From NCBI GenBank assembly GCA_015179025.1, contig WHUX01000763.1, positions 1 through 11,639 on the forward strand: a DNA stretch of 11,639 nucleotides. The letters run 5' to 3'. Position 1 is the first letter of the stretch. Every line of letters starts with the position of its first letter. A program made the position numbers and the translations under genes. Positions 1 to 7,885 of the stretch are shown in pieces. Origin of the DNA: Terfezia claveryi (taxonomy: Eukaryota; Ascomycota; Pezizomycetes; Pezizales; Pezizaceae). Below the pieces are notes generated by a model. That model was not told where the DNA came from, did not search any database, and saw nothing but the letters and a program-made list of their open reading frames with translations.

Positions 1-76
1 GTGGTATCCCACATTAAACAATCCCACCCTTGTTCACAATACTTTTCCCAATAAGATCAACAACTCATCTTGCACT

Positions 77-588
77 CCTGGCAACCCCATTACATCTGTA
101 CCTGTAAATCCAGTACACTATTAAAAACCGGCCCCCCAGGTCCCAGGAATAATTGGTCTAAACAACTGAGTATCACAATCCCAAGGCTCAAATCTCGCTG
201 CCTCCACTGCAGCCATTTCCTCCAGAAAAGAATTACCTCCATCAGAACCTTCCTTAGGCCCAGACATCTCTACCAATACCTCTGCGCCCCAACGTCTACC
301 TCAACACACCAATCAGAAAACATGACACTCTTGCCGAAGAACTAGAACTAGATTCTAGACTAGTAGATGAAGAAAAACCAGGACTATAAGAAATATCAGG
401 ATCCTGACATCCAGCCTCACTAGCCACGTGAGCCACTGAGCCAACAGAACTGTCAGTCGAACAGAGATCATAAGGAACATCAGCTACTACACTATCAGCA
501 CAGTAAGGTGCTAAAGAAGAAAAGTAACTTGACGATTTATTACATAACCAGCTGTATTTGGTTGCAGACAGATGAAAAATCAGACATA
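77..588 (+). pseudogene. Possible N-terminal leader of the retrotransposon polyprotein
   Basis: The stretch from about 77 to 300 reads as a Pro/Ser/Thr/Asn-rich, disordered-looking peptide, for example SLGPDISTNTSAP near 250. A change of frame near 310 then gives an acidic stretch (LAEELELDSRLVDEEKPG, about 330-385) and continues to about 560. Stops interrupt it, for example TAA at 387-389. The composition and the stop pattern match the gag region that follows, so I read it as the same broken polyprotein or a leader ORF. It has no recognisable domain. It could also be untranslated leader or part of a 5' LTR. The opposite strand is open from 296 to 595, but that frame is a Ser-rich mirror and is not believed. 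Confidence 0.4.
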
Positions 589-2521
589 ATGGCATCTGAA
601 CTTAGTAAGAAGACTAAGAGGTCGAGACGGTTAACTATGTTACCCGAAGATATTAAGAAATTAGTAGAAGAAACTCCCAAAAGACCAGATTTATAGTTCC
701 TAACATAGAAGGGGAAATAAATCTACCCATAGATATAGAAATAGAGAACCAGGTGGAGCAGGAACTAAACTATATTTTAGTATGGCTTTGCCTCTTACCA
801 GAAGAATTTTGGGACAGACATTTCCAACAATTGAGGAGATTTTGAAATATACTCGCTTAATGGGACATGCCCAACAGTATCATCCTGAAGATACTCGACT
901 CTTAGTAGAAGCTGTAGTAAAATACTATTTATGTCTAACACCTTTACCCATTCAAAGAAAAGGACTTAGAAATAACGCATTTTTAAGTAAGAAATTAAAG
1001 AAACCTATAGTTCTACTTTTAAGGAAACCGAATTGGGTAATAAACAACTGGGAAGAAATAATGGCATTCATGATGAGCGGCACTCATTTAGAAGAATCAG
1101 CATATATAGCGGAGGATTTTTTAAATCCTAGCAAAGAACTTTCAAAAGTGTTCTTGAGAACACCAAAAGATTAATCGAAAGGCAAAAGTCGAGCATCTGA
1201 GACACTAGAAAGAAGGACTAGGTCAGCCAAAGAACCAGATGATAAAGACCAACCACCAAAAGATATAGAATTACCAGAAGACAATGATAATCTAGACACA
1301 GGACTAGACCAACAGAAGCAGAAAACACAAGGAGGAGGACGAGACCCCGATGATAGCGGAGATAATAGCTCGGACTCTGATAAGGCATTGTCAGTTGTAA
1401 GTCAAACTCTTAAAAGAAAGCCCAAACAAGGAAAATCAGTTGAATACTAGCAATGGGAATCTACAACAGGAATGGTTACAATGGGTAACCATAAAGTAAT
1501 GAATGCTTTAAAAAGAATAAAGATTGATCTACTTGAAAAAATAAGAGGAGAAGACAAAAAATGGCAAGACTCATAATATTTTTACTCTTGAGCCATAGTA
1601 ATGCAACGTTGGTTTGTTATCAAAGGAATAGATTTAGAAGGCGCTTCAGCTTTAGAAATTGTTGGATTCAGGATAGAAGGGAGCGTGCTCCCTAGTTATA
1701 ATCAATTCCTAAGAGAAAAAGAAAAGAATGCGACATTCTTTACTAGATTCATACTAGCGCTAAGAGATTTTCTGATACCTTCTACTACTAAGGACATTTT
1801 GTGGAAACGATGGGAGACAGCTACACCATATAAGGACGGACGTCACATGGGAATTAAACAGTTCACCAACTGGCTTACTGAAATGCAAATCAAATTGATT
1901 GATAAGGATGGCAAACAATCAATATTATAGGAAGTAAAAAGAAGAAAGTTTCTTAAGCACCTGCCACTATATATGTCAGCTACTTTAATTCCTTTAATTA
2001 AAGAAGAATGGTTATATGATCAACTCAAGTATCAAGCGGAGTCATATGAAGCTTCTAAAAAAGATATTGCCCTACTACCCACAACAAATACATCTCAACG
2101 ACAATACCCTCGGAATGAAAATCGAAGTTACAGTCCATACAGGGACCAGAATCAACAACAAAAAATAGGATTTAATTCTAGTAGCAATCTCAATACCAAA
2201 CACAATACAGAAAAATGGAAGAACTCAGATTGGGACACCATCACAAAAAAATTGGATCAAAAGATGAAGATGCAATTAATTAGAGACAAGAAATATCTAT
2301 GGTATGGAAACTCTGGACACTCCTATAAGGACTATAGGAAACGACAAAATAAGGTACCCATGTATACAGCTGCACAAGATTTAGCTATACCGATAGCCAT
2401 CAAGGATAAAAGCAATAAGGATAAAATCAAGGAACGACCCTTATCAAGACAGGTACTAGATTTTAGCAAGGTATTCATTAAAGCTAACAAACATCCCGCA
2501 CTAGATTTAATTAAACTCTAA
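589..2521 (+). pseudogene. gag: Broken gag region of the Ty3/gypsy element
   Basis: Gag builds the virus-like particle and binds element RNA. A reading starts at ATG 589 with a basic peptide (MASELSKKTKR). It moves frame near 690 and again near 780, and then stays in one frame from 782 to 2521. The middle has an acidic, charged hinge (about 1180-1440). The region 1600-1960 resembles a retrotransposon capsid, with WFVIKGIDLEGA, FILALRDFLIPS and a helical Trp-rich stretch. Then comes a Gln/Asn/Ser-rich linker and a zinc-knuckle site at 2294-2335. In-frame stops are TAA 1172, TAG 1448, TAA 1574, TGA 1589, TAG 1928 and TAA 2519. Each is explicable as a Gln, Trp or Arg codon changed by one transition. 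The assignment to gag rests on position and the knuckle spacing, since gag sequences diverge fast. Confidence 0.75.
2294..2335 (+). other. Zinc knuckle with all three Cys replaced by Tyr
   Basis: In the gag frame the residues are Tyr (2294), Tyr (2303), His (2318) and Tyr (2333). Their spacing is exactly that of the retroelement zinc knuckle, C-x2-C-x4-H-x4-C, with a Gly pair and a Trp in the usual places. All three Tyr codons are TAT, one G-to-A step from TGT. As it stands the site cannot hold zinc in the normal way. Confidence 0.8.
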
Positions 2522-3060
2522 ACAAAGGGAGAAGACTTAATTAATTCTCAATTTGTATACCTATATAAAATACTGACTAGAAGTATTGAGAAGAAATTAT
2601 TAAGTACTGTAATTAAAGGTTTAACAGGAATGATAGATAAAGCTTGTACTATTAAACTAGATTGGATAGGTTATGTAGAAGAACAAATGTACTATATAGC
2701 TCATTTGACTGGATGGGATATGATACTAGAAGAACCTGCTCTCAGTAAAGTGCGAGCAATAATTCCTGCCCATTAGGAACCAGTTACTATCCAACCAGAA
2801 AACATTCCACGATTCTAGCTAAGTGTATGGAAGGAATCTAGAACCATGGCAAATGGTATAAGATCAGCGTATATACAGGTCAACTGTGAATCAGTAAAAG
2901 ATTATAGTGAACCAGATAATTGGGAAAATATTAGTAACGTAGTAGAAACTGATTCAGAAAGAGAACTCGTGATAGCTGTTTCTATAGTATAGAAATAATT
3001 CAACTCTATAATGGAGTTTCCCTTATTATTTCCCATGACAATTCCATAGGAATTAACTCT
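2522..3060 (+). pseudogene. Protease-like region of pol (degenerate)
   Basis: This continues the gag frame without a shift, as in a gag-pol fusion. The readable core is DLINSQFVYLY (about 2535-2567), then CTIKLDWIGY near 2645 and AHLTGWDMILEEPAL (about 2699-2743). The last phrase fits the C-terminal part of a Ty3-type retropepsin, where the hydrophobic GWDMILG-like strand follows the flap. The usual D-T/S-G catalytic triplet is not visible; the matching place reads TKGEDL after TAA 2519. Stops at TAG 2774, TAG 2816, TAG 2990, TAA 2996 and TAG 3047 break the linker to reverse transcriptase. The family call depends on position between gag and RT more than on catalytic residues. Confidence 0.6.
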
Positions 3061-3700
3061 ACTAAGAAAAATTAATTACTCTATTAAACCAAAAGCAGGA
3101 GCTACTTGGATACCAAAATGGCGACCTTCAGGACATCTATTTAGACAACAAATCCATGACAAATTAGTTGAAGAAGAAGCATCAGATCACATATATAGAG
3201 TAGAAAATGACACAAATGCTGTTATCATGTTCACTATCCCTAAACAAGATAAACTAGAAGAAGCCAGACACATCAATAACTGTCAAGACTACAATTTAGC
3301 TGTCGAAACAGACTACACCCTATTGCCAGATATTAATGAAGCAATTGAACTAGTAGTGGAGAATTCCATTTGGACTAAACTCGACTTAGTTGATAGATTT
3401 TTTAAATATTAGAAATAATAAAGAATCTAAGCAATACTCTACCTTTTTATATCAAATGGGATATTTTAGAAGTAGAATTATGTAACAAGGAGATTGTAAT
3501 ACACCTGCTACCATGGTTTGTATTATGTGTGAAATTTTTAAGGATATAGTCGATAAAAATTTAATCATCTATATTGATGATATTATTATATTCTCCAAAA
3601 CATATAAAGAACATGTAGAATTATTGAAGAAAGTACTTCAATATCTATAGGATGAGAAATTCTATCTCAAAGAAAGCAAATACCAGTTCTTTACTCCAAG
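3060..3700 (+). pseudogene. pol: Reverse transcriptase domain, frameshifted
   Basis: Reverse transcriptase copies element RNA into DNA. The order of motifs is typical of Ty3/gypsy: KPKAGATWIPKW near 3088, FTIPKQDKLEEAR near 3230, a KLDLVD strand (about 3376) that supplies the first catalytic Asp, QGDCNTPATM (about 3486-3515), and the catalytic YIDD at 3570-3581, followed by IIIFSKTYKEHVELLKKVL. The primer-grip or thumb part, RLEILGHVLISDGL, follows near 3700. A single extra base in the T6-A3 run near 3398-3407 moves the frame between FFK and IRNN. In-frame stops in the new frame are TAA 3483 and TAG 3648. The two catalytic Asp of YIDD are intact. Confidence 0.92.
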
Positions 3701-4380
3701 ATTGGAAATCTTAGGACATGTTTTGATATCAGATGGATTATATGTAGACCCGAAGAAGAGGACTACTATATTAACATTTCCAACTCCTATAAAAAAAAAG
3801 AATCTTAGAGGATTCCTTGGAATTGTTAATTATCTCAGTAGATTTATTCCTGACTTGGCATTGTATGCAAGCACCCTGTCAGAACTGCAAGGAGAAACAA
3901 AGAAATAGGAATGGACAGATACTCATAATGCAGTGTTTGAAAAACTCAAGGAACTCGTGAATTCCCCACATGTTTTAAAACCCTAGAATAATGAATCTAC
4001 CGAACCCAAATATTTAGTTTGTGATGCTAGTGATATAGGACTAGGATCGTAGATAGGTCAAGGACTGTTAACATATATCAGACCATCATGCTTCTACTCT
4101 AGTAAATTTAATCTAGCATAACTTAATTATCCTACCTTTCAAAAGGAATTATTAGCGATTATTGACTCATAAAAATTTTTTGAGGCATAACTAAGAGGTT
4201 ACAAGTTCACTATCCTTACCAACCACAAACCATTAGTAACCTTTTATACTCAAACACTTGCAAGTCAAAAACTGAGGTGATAGCAAGATTACCTAATGGA
4301 ATTTAATACAGACATACAGCATACTGCAGGAAAGGAAAATTTGATAGGAGATACTCTATTAAGAAAGCATAAATACTTGG
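3700..4380 (+). pseudogene. pol: RT connection and RNase H domain, degenerate
   Basis: RNase H removes the RNA strand during reverse transcription. After the connection segment (LRGFLGIVNYLSRFIPDL, about 3810-3860) the RNase H fold begins with EPKYLVCDASDIGLGS (about 4005-4049), which carries the first Asp. PTFQKELLAIIDS (about 4134) carries the Glu. The usual DHKPL reads NHKPL, with the Asp codon changed to AAC at 4221-4223. The closing motif reads GKENLIGDTLLRKH (about 4332), where most Ty3 elements have D-x-LSR. Stops are TAG 3906, TAG 3984, TAG 4050, TAA 4119, TAA 4170, TAA 4188, TGA 4278 and TAG 4281. Most sit where the family has Trp or Gln, for example the Trp after GLGS and the Arg-Trp pair before QDYLMEF. 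Confidence 0.9.
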
Positions 4381-4805
4381 ACACTCCCACCACCAAGGAT
4401 AATTATATTTTCAATAGTATCGATCCTCCTAACTATACCTACAACTGCAATATTTCTACCAACACTTTAAGAACTTTCCACTTACCAGAAACCTCTACTC
4501 AGAACAATATGGTTTCTTGTAGAGCTATCAATTTCAAGCATGTCGACTGTGACTTCAACAAATATCGTGGTAGAGCTGAAGAACTTGGACACCATATCTT
4601 CTGTCTATACTTCAATGGCATCCCAGACAAAGAAAGCGAATATGACATGATAAAAAAAGAAGAGTCCTCAGATGATGAGACTCTATCTACCATAATAGAA
4701 GAAGTTTTTAGTAGGTATGATCATGTACCTAATATAAATAAGAACAAACCCTTAACAGTTCTTGAACTAAGATATAGGCCTCCATCTTTTGAAAACGCAC
4801 AATAA
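4381..4805 (+). pseudogene. Polyprotein tail with a possible zinc-binding motif, no integrase
   Basis: This region is open from 4296 to TAA 4803 with no internal stop. After RNase H it has a polar linker, then INFKHVDCDFNKYRGRAEE near 4527. Here Cys 4548, Tyr 4563, His 4590 and Cys 4602 form C-x4-Y-x8-H-x3-C. As in the gag knuckle, the Tyr codon is TAT, so a C-x4-C-x8-H-x3-C site may have been there before. I recall a similar Cys/His patch behind RNase H in some fungal Ty3-like polyproteins, but that is memory, not a search. An acidic tail (IKKEESSDDETLSTIIEEVF, about 4650) and PPSFENAQ end the frame. A normal Ty3 element would carry integrase here; neither HHCC nor D,D-35-E spacing is visible. 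Confidence 0.55.
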
Positions 4806-5557
4806 AACACCCTTGCTCCTAAAGAAGCAAAGGAAATTGCTATTGACCCATCAGCAAGAAATCGTGTTTGCGTTCTGTGCGTCCGGACGTACAGGACGCA
4901 CAGGACGCACAGGACGAAAACTCAAAATCAGGACGCCAAAGCTCGGTGCTCGTGCGTCAGGACGCACTAGTAGTTTGCATGCGCACTTGGGACGCAACGC
5001 ACTCTGCTCCCGCTCCTAGAACACAACACATGGGCGCGGCAAGTGCTCTCCCTCCTGGGACGCAAGACATATGTGCTTCTGCTCCTGGGATGCAAAGCTA
5101 ATTCGAACTTGATCCCAACGCATTTGGTAGGTGAACCCATATCCCTGACGTCTTTGTAAGTTGCGCCTGCATCCCTGATGTAAATCCGAATTAAGAACCG
5201 TTCCAGACGCTGTCGCAAGCAAACCTGCTTCCCCAATGCCATTGGTTTATTGCTTACTCTTCCCTAACGCTTACGCAAATTCCTGTACGTCCTCAACTCT
5301 GAGGTAGTCAAAGCTCATGTTGCCAACGCAGGGTTCCCGACCTTGTTCATCAGGGATACATTAGGATCAAGTGGGTGAATTCAGGATGGCATTAGGCATG
5401 GTACCTAGTTCTAGTTTGATATTATATACATTTGACTTCTACCTAGCTAATCTCTACCCCTCCCAAAAAAAAAAACCCTGAAAAAAAGAAAATTAATGCA
5501 AAGTCAGAAAACAAAACGCCAATAAATCCACCCCATGTAATCCCCAAGCTTATTCGT
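4806..5557. other. Non-coding stretch after the retrotransposon
   Basis: No gene is supported here. It starts with the minisatellite, then about 240 bp of loosely repeated Cys/Leu/Pro-like low-complexity sequence. Next come a TATATA-containing AT stretch near 5422 and an A-rich purine run at about 5466-5500 (11 A, then A7). It may hold the 3' untranslated region and 3' LTR of the retrotransposon, but without a 5' partner in the window this cannot be shown. The right edge should be the 3' untranslated region of the minus-strand DUF6532-like gene. Confidence 0.5.
4881..5100. repeat. GGACGC minisatellite and 30-40-bp imperfect repeats
   Basis: A 9-bp unit, acaggacgc, is repeated in tandem at 4891-4899, 4900-4908 and 4909-4917 (last base changed). 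Further scattered copies of caggacgc lie at 4929 and 4958. A longer unit follows: TGCTC..CTCCT-GGGACGCAA appears in diverged form starting near 5004, 5044 and 5074, so the spacing is about 40 and 30 bp. Several frames stay open here only because the repeat lacks stops (for example Thr-Gly-Arg repeats), so no protein is called. Confidence 0.75.
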
Positions 5558-5610
5558 CTATGTCAAGATATTCTCGGTCTGCTCATCATCAGAGGTTTGG
5601 TGTTCATCGT

Positions 5611-5674
5611 CTTGCACATCAAAGATGGAGTTAGCCTTGAATGGGTAATGAGTATAGAGAGACGTAAAACTTAC
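5611..5674 (-). other. Intron 4 of the DUF6532-like gene (64 nt)
   Basis: Donor GTAAGT begins at 5674, branch site CTAAC lies at 5634-5630 and acceptor CAAG ends at 5611. Joining CTT-G to AC makes a GAC codon (phase 1) and leads into an acidic tail and a stop 53 bases later. Confidence 0.8.
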
Positions 5675-6239
5675 CAAGAGAGTGGTCTTCATCCTCTTCA
5701 GCGTGAGCCAGGCGCCGCATGCCATCGGGAATGCGTTGCCATGCAAGCTGAGTTACTTGTTTAGCCTGGAGAAGTTCTTGGATGAGCTCAGCTTCAAAGG
5801 CTGAGGTATCACCAATGTTGAGGGGTTGGTCTTATTCCAGACATCCCTTGAGTTGTGCAGCTGCCAATCGTGCACCTATATCTGCCTTTATGGGAGCCAA
5901 GAGGAGCGTACGTACTTTCCTGGGTGTGCATTCCAGGTGGCTAGAAAGCGTTTGTATATTGCTATACACGTCAAAACGTGACCTCGTTACGTCGAATTAG
6001 AAGTACTTACAAATGGATGTATCATATTTGAAATCCCCAGTTTTGGGTGGTTCCACATACACCCCTGTGGTCCATGACTTTAGGCAATGATGCATCGCAG
6101 AGGTGACAAGGCAAATGAACACTTCGTTGATAGAATCAAAGAAGGTTTCATCGAAATTCCCGCGCATCTTGACTGAGGCAAAATACTTGTGGAAAATAAC
6201 ATCCGTTATTTCACTCGCTCGGAAATGCCTTTGGTGGGT

Positions 6240-6288
6240 CTGTATGAGTTAGACATATCAGACTTCCGACGCTGTAAGGAACCTTTAC
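6240..6288 (-). other. Intron 3 of the DUF6532-like gene (49 nt)
   Basis: Donor GTAAAG starts at 6288, a CTAAC branch site lies about 9 bases before the acceptor, and acceptor ATACAG ends at 6240. It is phase 0. Removing it restores the frame from ...DGRE to THQRHFRAS, which otherwise looks like a frameshift. Confidence 0.8.
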
Positions 6289-6453
6289 CTCTCGGCCATC
6301 AGCGCAGCAAATGAACTGATCCTCTAGTAACAGGTATTTCACTTGCTCAGCAATCTCATGTTATGGCAGCTTGGATAACCCAAAGACCTCGACAATGTTG
6401 TATTTACATTCGTAAACAAGATGGGAGCGAGTTCGTGAATGTATGCTGCGGAG

Positions 6454-6505
6454 CTGTGTGAGTTTAGATTAACATCTGACACCACAGATAGGGAATATTA
6501 CATAC
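6454..6505 (-). other. Intron 2 of the DUF6532-like gene (52 nt)
   Basis: Donor GTATGT starts at 6505, a CTAAAC branch-like site follows, and acceptor CACACAG ends at 6454. It is phase 0 and joins ITNTH to LRSIHSRTRSHLVYE in the frame that carries the family motifs downstream. Confidence 0.82.
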
Positions 6506-6867
6506 ATGCGTGTTTGTGATTTTGACACGTTCCAGTTCTTGGCCAGTGTCCTCTTGCGCCTTAATCCAGCTTACAGACAACAGTTGCTGGATCTCCTCTA
6601 CATTCAGCATAGGATTTGCGAACAAAGTATAGTAATGCACATGCGAGGCCGCTCGAGTCGTGAGTTCCTTGTATTGCTCTAGTATAGTGAAGAATGAGCG
6701 TAATCTCGCCCGACGCGAGATGGCTTCTTGGCCATACGTCAGGCCATCCTCCTGATGTGTATTATAGTCTTCTGAGTCCAAGCTGAACCTATCACTTGGT
6801 GCATTACTCATACCAGACTGTGTGAGTATGCAGCCGCCCTCTGCCAGCAGAGAGTGCGTGGGGAGGA

Positions 6868-6928
6868 CTATGTACATCATGGTCAGCTAGACTGATCCTG
6901 ATTTAGTTGTGGGGTAGTACTCACTTAC
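6868..6928 (-). other. Probable intron 1 of the DUF6532-like gene (61 nt)
   Basis: Donor GTAAGT starts at 6928, CTGAC lies at 6886-6882 and acceptor CATAG ends at 6868. The downstream exon fits phase 1. The upstream exon in that phase carries a TGA at 6941-6939, so this junction is less sure than the others. Confidence 0.5.
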
Positions 6929-7231
6929 ACCCTGGAACTCAGTATGAGGGCAGCACTATAGTCAATGTGAACTTTTCTTGTAGGGCATGTGCATCCGAAC
7001 GTGGCATGTAGTTTGGAGAGTTGTATGTGAGGAGGCTGCAGTACAGTCTCCTCAACTTCCTCCCTTGGTCCCCCTCAGTAACAGTTTGTCATCTTTAACC
7101 CCTTGAGAACTTGGCATCATGACATTATGCAAGGTAGATGTGGGGAACAGGGATAGGCCTATAATTGATGATTAACTTCCTTAATTTCGTGCTTAATAGT
7201 ACCTGCTGCACTTCGGATTTGTGGATGTAAG

Positions 7232-7311
7232 GATGAGGATGTTAACAGGAGGCCATAAAGAGTGACATGGGGGATGAGGAAGTTTACAAGAGGTGATAAA
7301 GAGTGGACATA
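7232..7311. repeat. Imperfect 41-bp tandem duplication
   Basis: The unit gatgagga..gtt(a/t)acA.gagg..ataaagagtg.acat begins at 7232 and again at 7273. The two copies differ by several substitutions and a base insertion. Confidence 0.7.
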
Positions 7312-7401
7312 AGGAGTGGGAATTTGGGCTAACCCAGCACACTAGAGATCAATGGGTGATATGCTACATCGAGTATCTTCTATCTGCCTTTAATGCCAAT
7401 C

Positions 7402-7443
7402 CTATCTAGATAACCAGTATTTTAAAAAAAACTATCTAGATAA
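7402..7443. repeat. 12-bp direct repeat with an inner palindrome
   Basis: ctatctagataa occurs at 7402-7413 and 7432-7443. Each copy holds the 10-bp perfect palindrome TATCTAGATA. The spacer has a run of A. Confidence 0.75.
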
Positions 7444-7462
7444 ACAAACACCTAACTCAACA

Positions 7463-7548
7463 GACTAACACCTGACTAACCTAAAAGACTTGACAAACCT
7501 TGACTAATTATAAGAAAACCCGACTAACCATAAACGAACTCGACTAAC
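7463..7548 (+). repeat. Cluster of five GACTAAC-type motifs
   Basis: GACTAAC (one copy GACTAAT) occurs at 7463, 7474, 7502, 7522 and 7542, spaced 11, 28, 20 and 20 bp apart. Looser forms (caactaaccc) follow to about 7580. The copy at 7517-7530, aacccgactaacca, is repeated exactly in inverted orientation at 8970-8983. Confidence 0.7.
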
Positions 7549-7692
7549 AATAAAAAAAACCAACTAAAAACAAAACAACTAACCCTGAAATAAAACCCCT
7601 AAAATACAACCCGAATAATACTGACGTCCAAAGTCATATAATGATCCTCACTGCCTCCGTTTCCCCTACTGCCTCCGTTGCCTCAGTTACTA

Positions 7693-7815
7693 CTAACCAC
7701 CTGCAGCAGGCGCTGATTTGCGTTCAGAGGGTTTGGGAGGTGGGATGGTGAGGTTGGGGAGTGTAGGCGGGGTGGAGCTTAGGCATTTATCGTCTCCAAT
7801 AGTATTGGGCTGCAT
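7693..7815 (-). pseudogene. Pro-rich coding scrap of unknown origin
   Basis: From ATG at 7815 the minus strand reads a short peptide starting MQPNTIGDDKCLSS, followed by a Pro-rich, disordered-looking part and a basic KPSERKSAPAAGG end before TAG 7695-7693. Such Pro-rich starts are common in fungal nuclear proteins. It could be the first exon of the DUF6532-like gene downstream, or the tail of the unknown gene upstream. I cannot connect it in frame to either one. Confidence 0.3.
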
Positions 7816-7885
7816 TCAACCCAAACTTTGCTCACCATCCGTCGAACACCAAGAGTCGGTTCAATCGAGTAGCCGAACCCTATGG

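Larger units (their letters stand above)
1..4805 (+). mobile_element. Degenerate Ty3/gypsy-type LTR retrotransposon, internal region
   Basis: A single degraded polyprotein can be followed along the plus strand. Its order is a Pro/Ser/Thr-rich leader, gag ending in a zinc-knuckle site, a protease-like region, reverse transcriptase with YIDD, RNase H with VCDASD and NHKPL, and a tail. Gag before pol in one frame and RT directly followed by RNase H fit the Ty3/gypsy lineage. From 782 to 3412 the coding frame is constant; it shifts once near 3400 and then stays constant to 4805. The left end seems to lie outside the window, because the coding-like composition reaches back to about base 77. I could not find a pair of long direct repeats to mark LTRs. 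No integrase HHCC or DDE region was seen. Confidence 0.88.
5558..7100 (-). pseudogene. DUF6532-like spliced gene with three premature TAA stops
   Basis: DUF6532 is a domain of unknown function that is abundant in mushroom-forming fungi. The exons that can be joined are 6867-6506, 6453-6289, 6239-5675 and 5610-5558. They add up to 1145 bases and one constant frame of 381 codons to TAG 5560-5558. Readable landmarks are RRARLRSFF near 6705, HYYTLFANPMLNVEEIQQLL near 6637, SWIKAQEDTG, KYNIVEVFGLSK near 6415, EQVKYLLLEDQFIC, ASVKMRGNFDETFF, TSAMHHCLKSWTTGVY (about 6095-6050) and YSNIQTLSSHLE. The C-terminus is acidic (DDEHQTSDDEQ). In-frame TAA codons lie at 6363-6361, 5999-5997 and 5834-5832, each one step from CAA. 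There is no frameshift. The 5' end is unclear: an upstream exon from about 7100 to 6929 fits the splice phase but has TGA 6941-6939. ATG 6811 is another possible start. Confidence 0.68.
7101..7692. other. Non-coding, AT-rich stretch with repeats
   Basis: No coding frame with believable composition was found on either strand. It holds the 41-bp tandem repeat, the TATCTAGATA direct repeat, and an A- and C-rich, G-poor tract from about 7440 to 7620 with the GACTAAC motifs. It may be 5' flank or a large intron of the DUF6532-like gene. Confidence 0.5.

Noticed and set aside
296..595. Ser-rich open frame on the minus strand
   Set aside because: It mirrors the acidic and Thr-rich leader on the plus strand, is low in complexity, and has no domain or neighbouring context.
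3396..3420. Programmed frameshift in the retrotransposon
   Set aside because: It lies in the middle of reverse transcriptase, not at the gag-pol border, and gag and pol are already in one frame.
782..4805. Reassigned TAG/TAA codons (alternative genetic code) to explain in-frame stops
   Set aside because: Both TAG and TAA occur where family motifs suggest either Trp or Gln, so no single reassignment fits. Non-stop changes (Cys to Tyr, Asp to Asn) show the same transition bias. Other genes here end at TAG or TAA normally.
4789..5242. Several open frames on both strands over the minisatellite
   Set aside because: They stay open because of the repeat unit and encode repetitive peptides without family features.
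5962..6010. Intron with donor GTAAGT at 6010 and acceptor TATAG at 5962
   Set aside because: Splicing it shifts the frame and needs a compensating indel. Reading straight through keeps the frame to the last intron and gives the expected FDVYSNIQTLSS part, with only a TAA to explain.
6811..6880. ATG 6880 as the start of the DUF6532-like gene
   Set aside because: It lies inside a probable intron (6928-6868), and coding quality begins only after the acceptor.
7463..7548. CRISPR-like array
   Set aside because: The repeated unit is only 7 bp, spacing is irregular, and the window is eukaryotic with spliceosomal introns.
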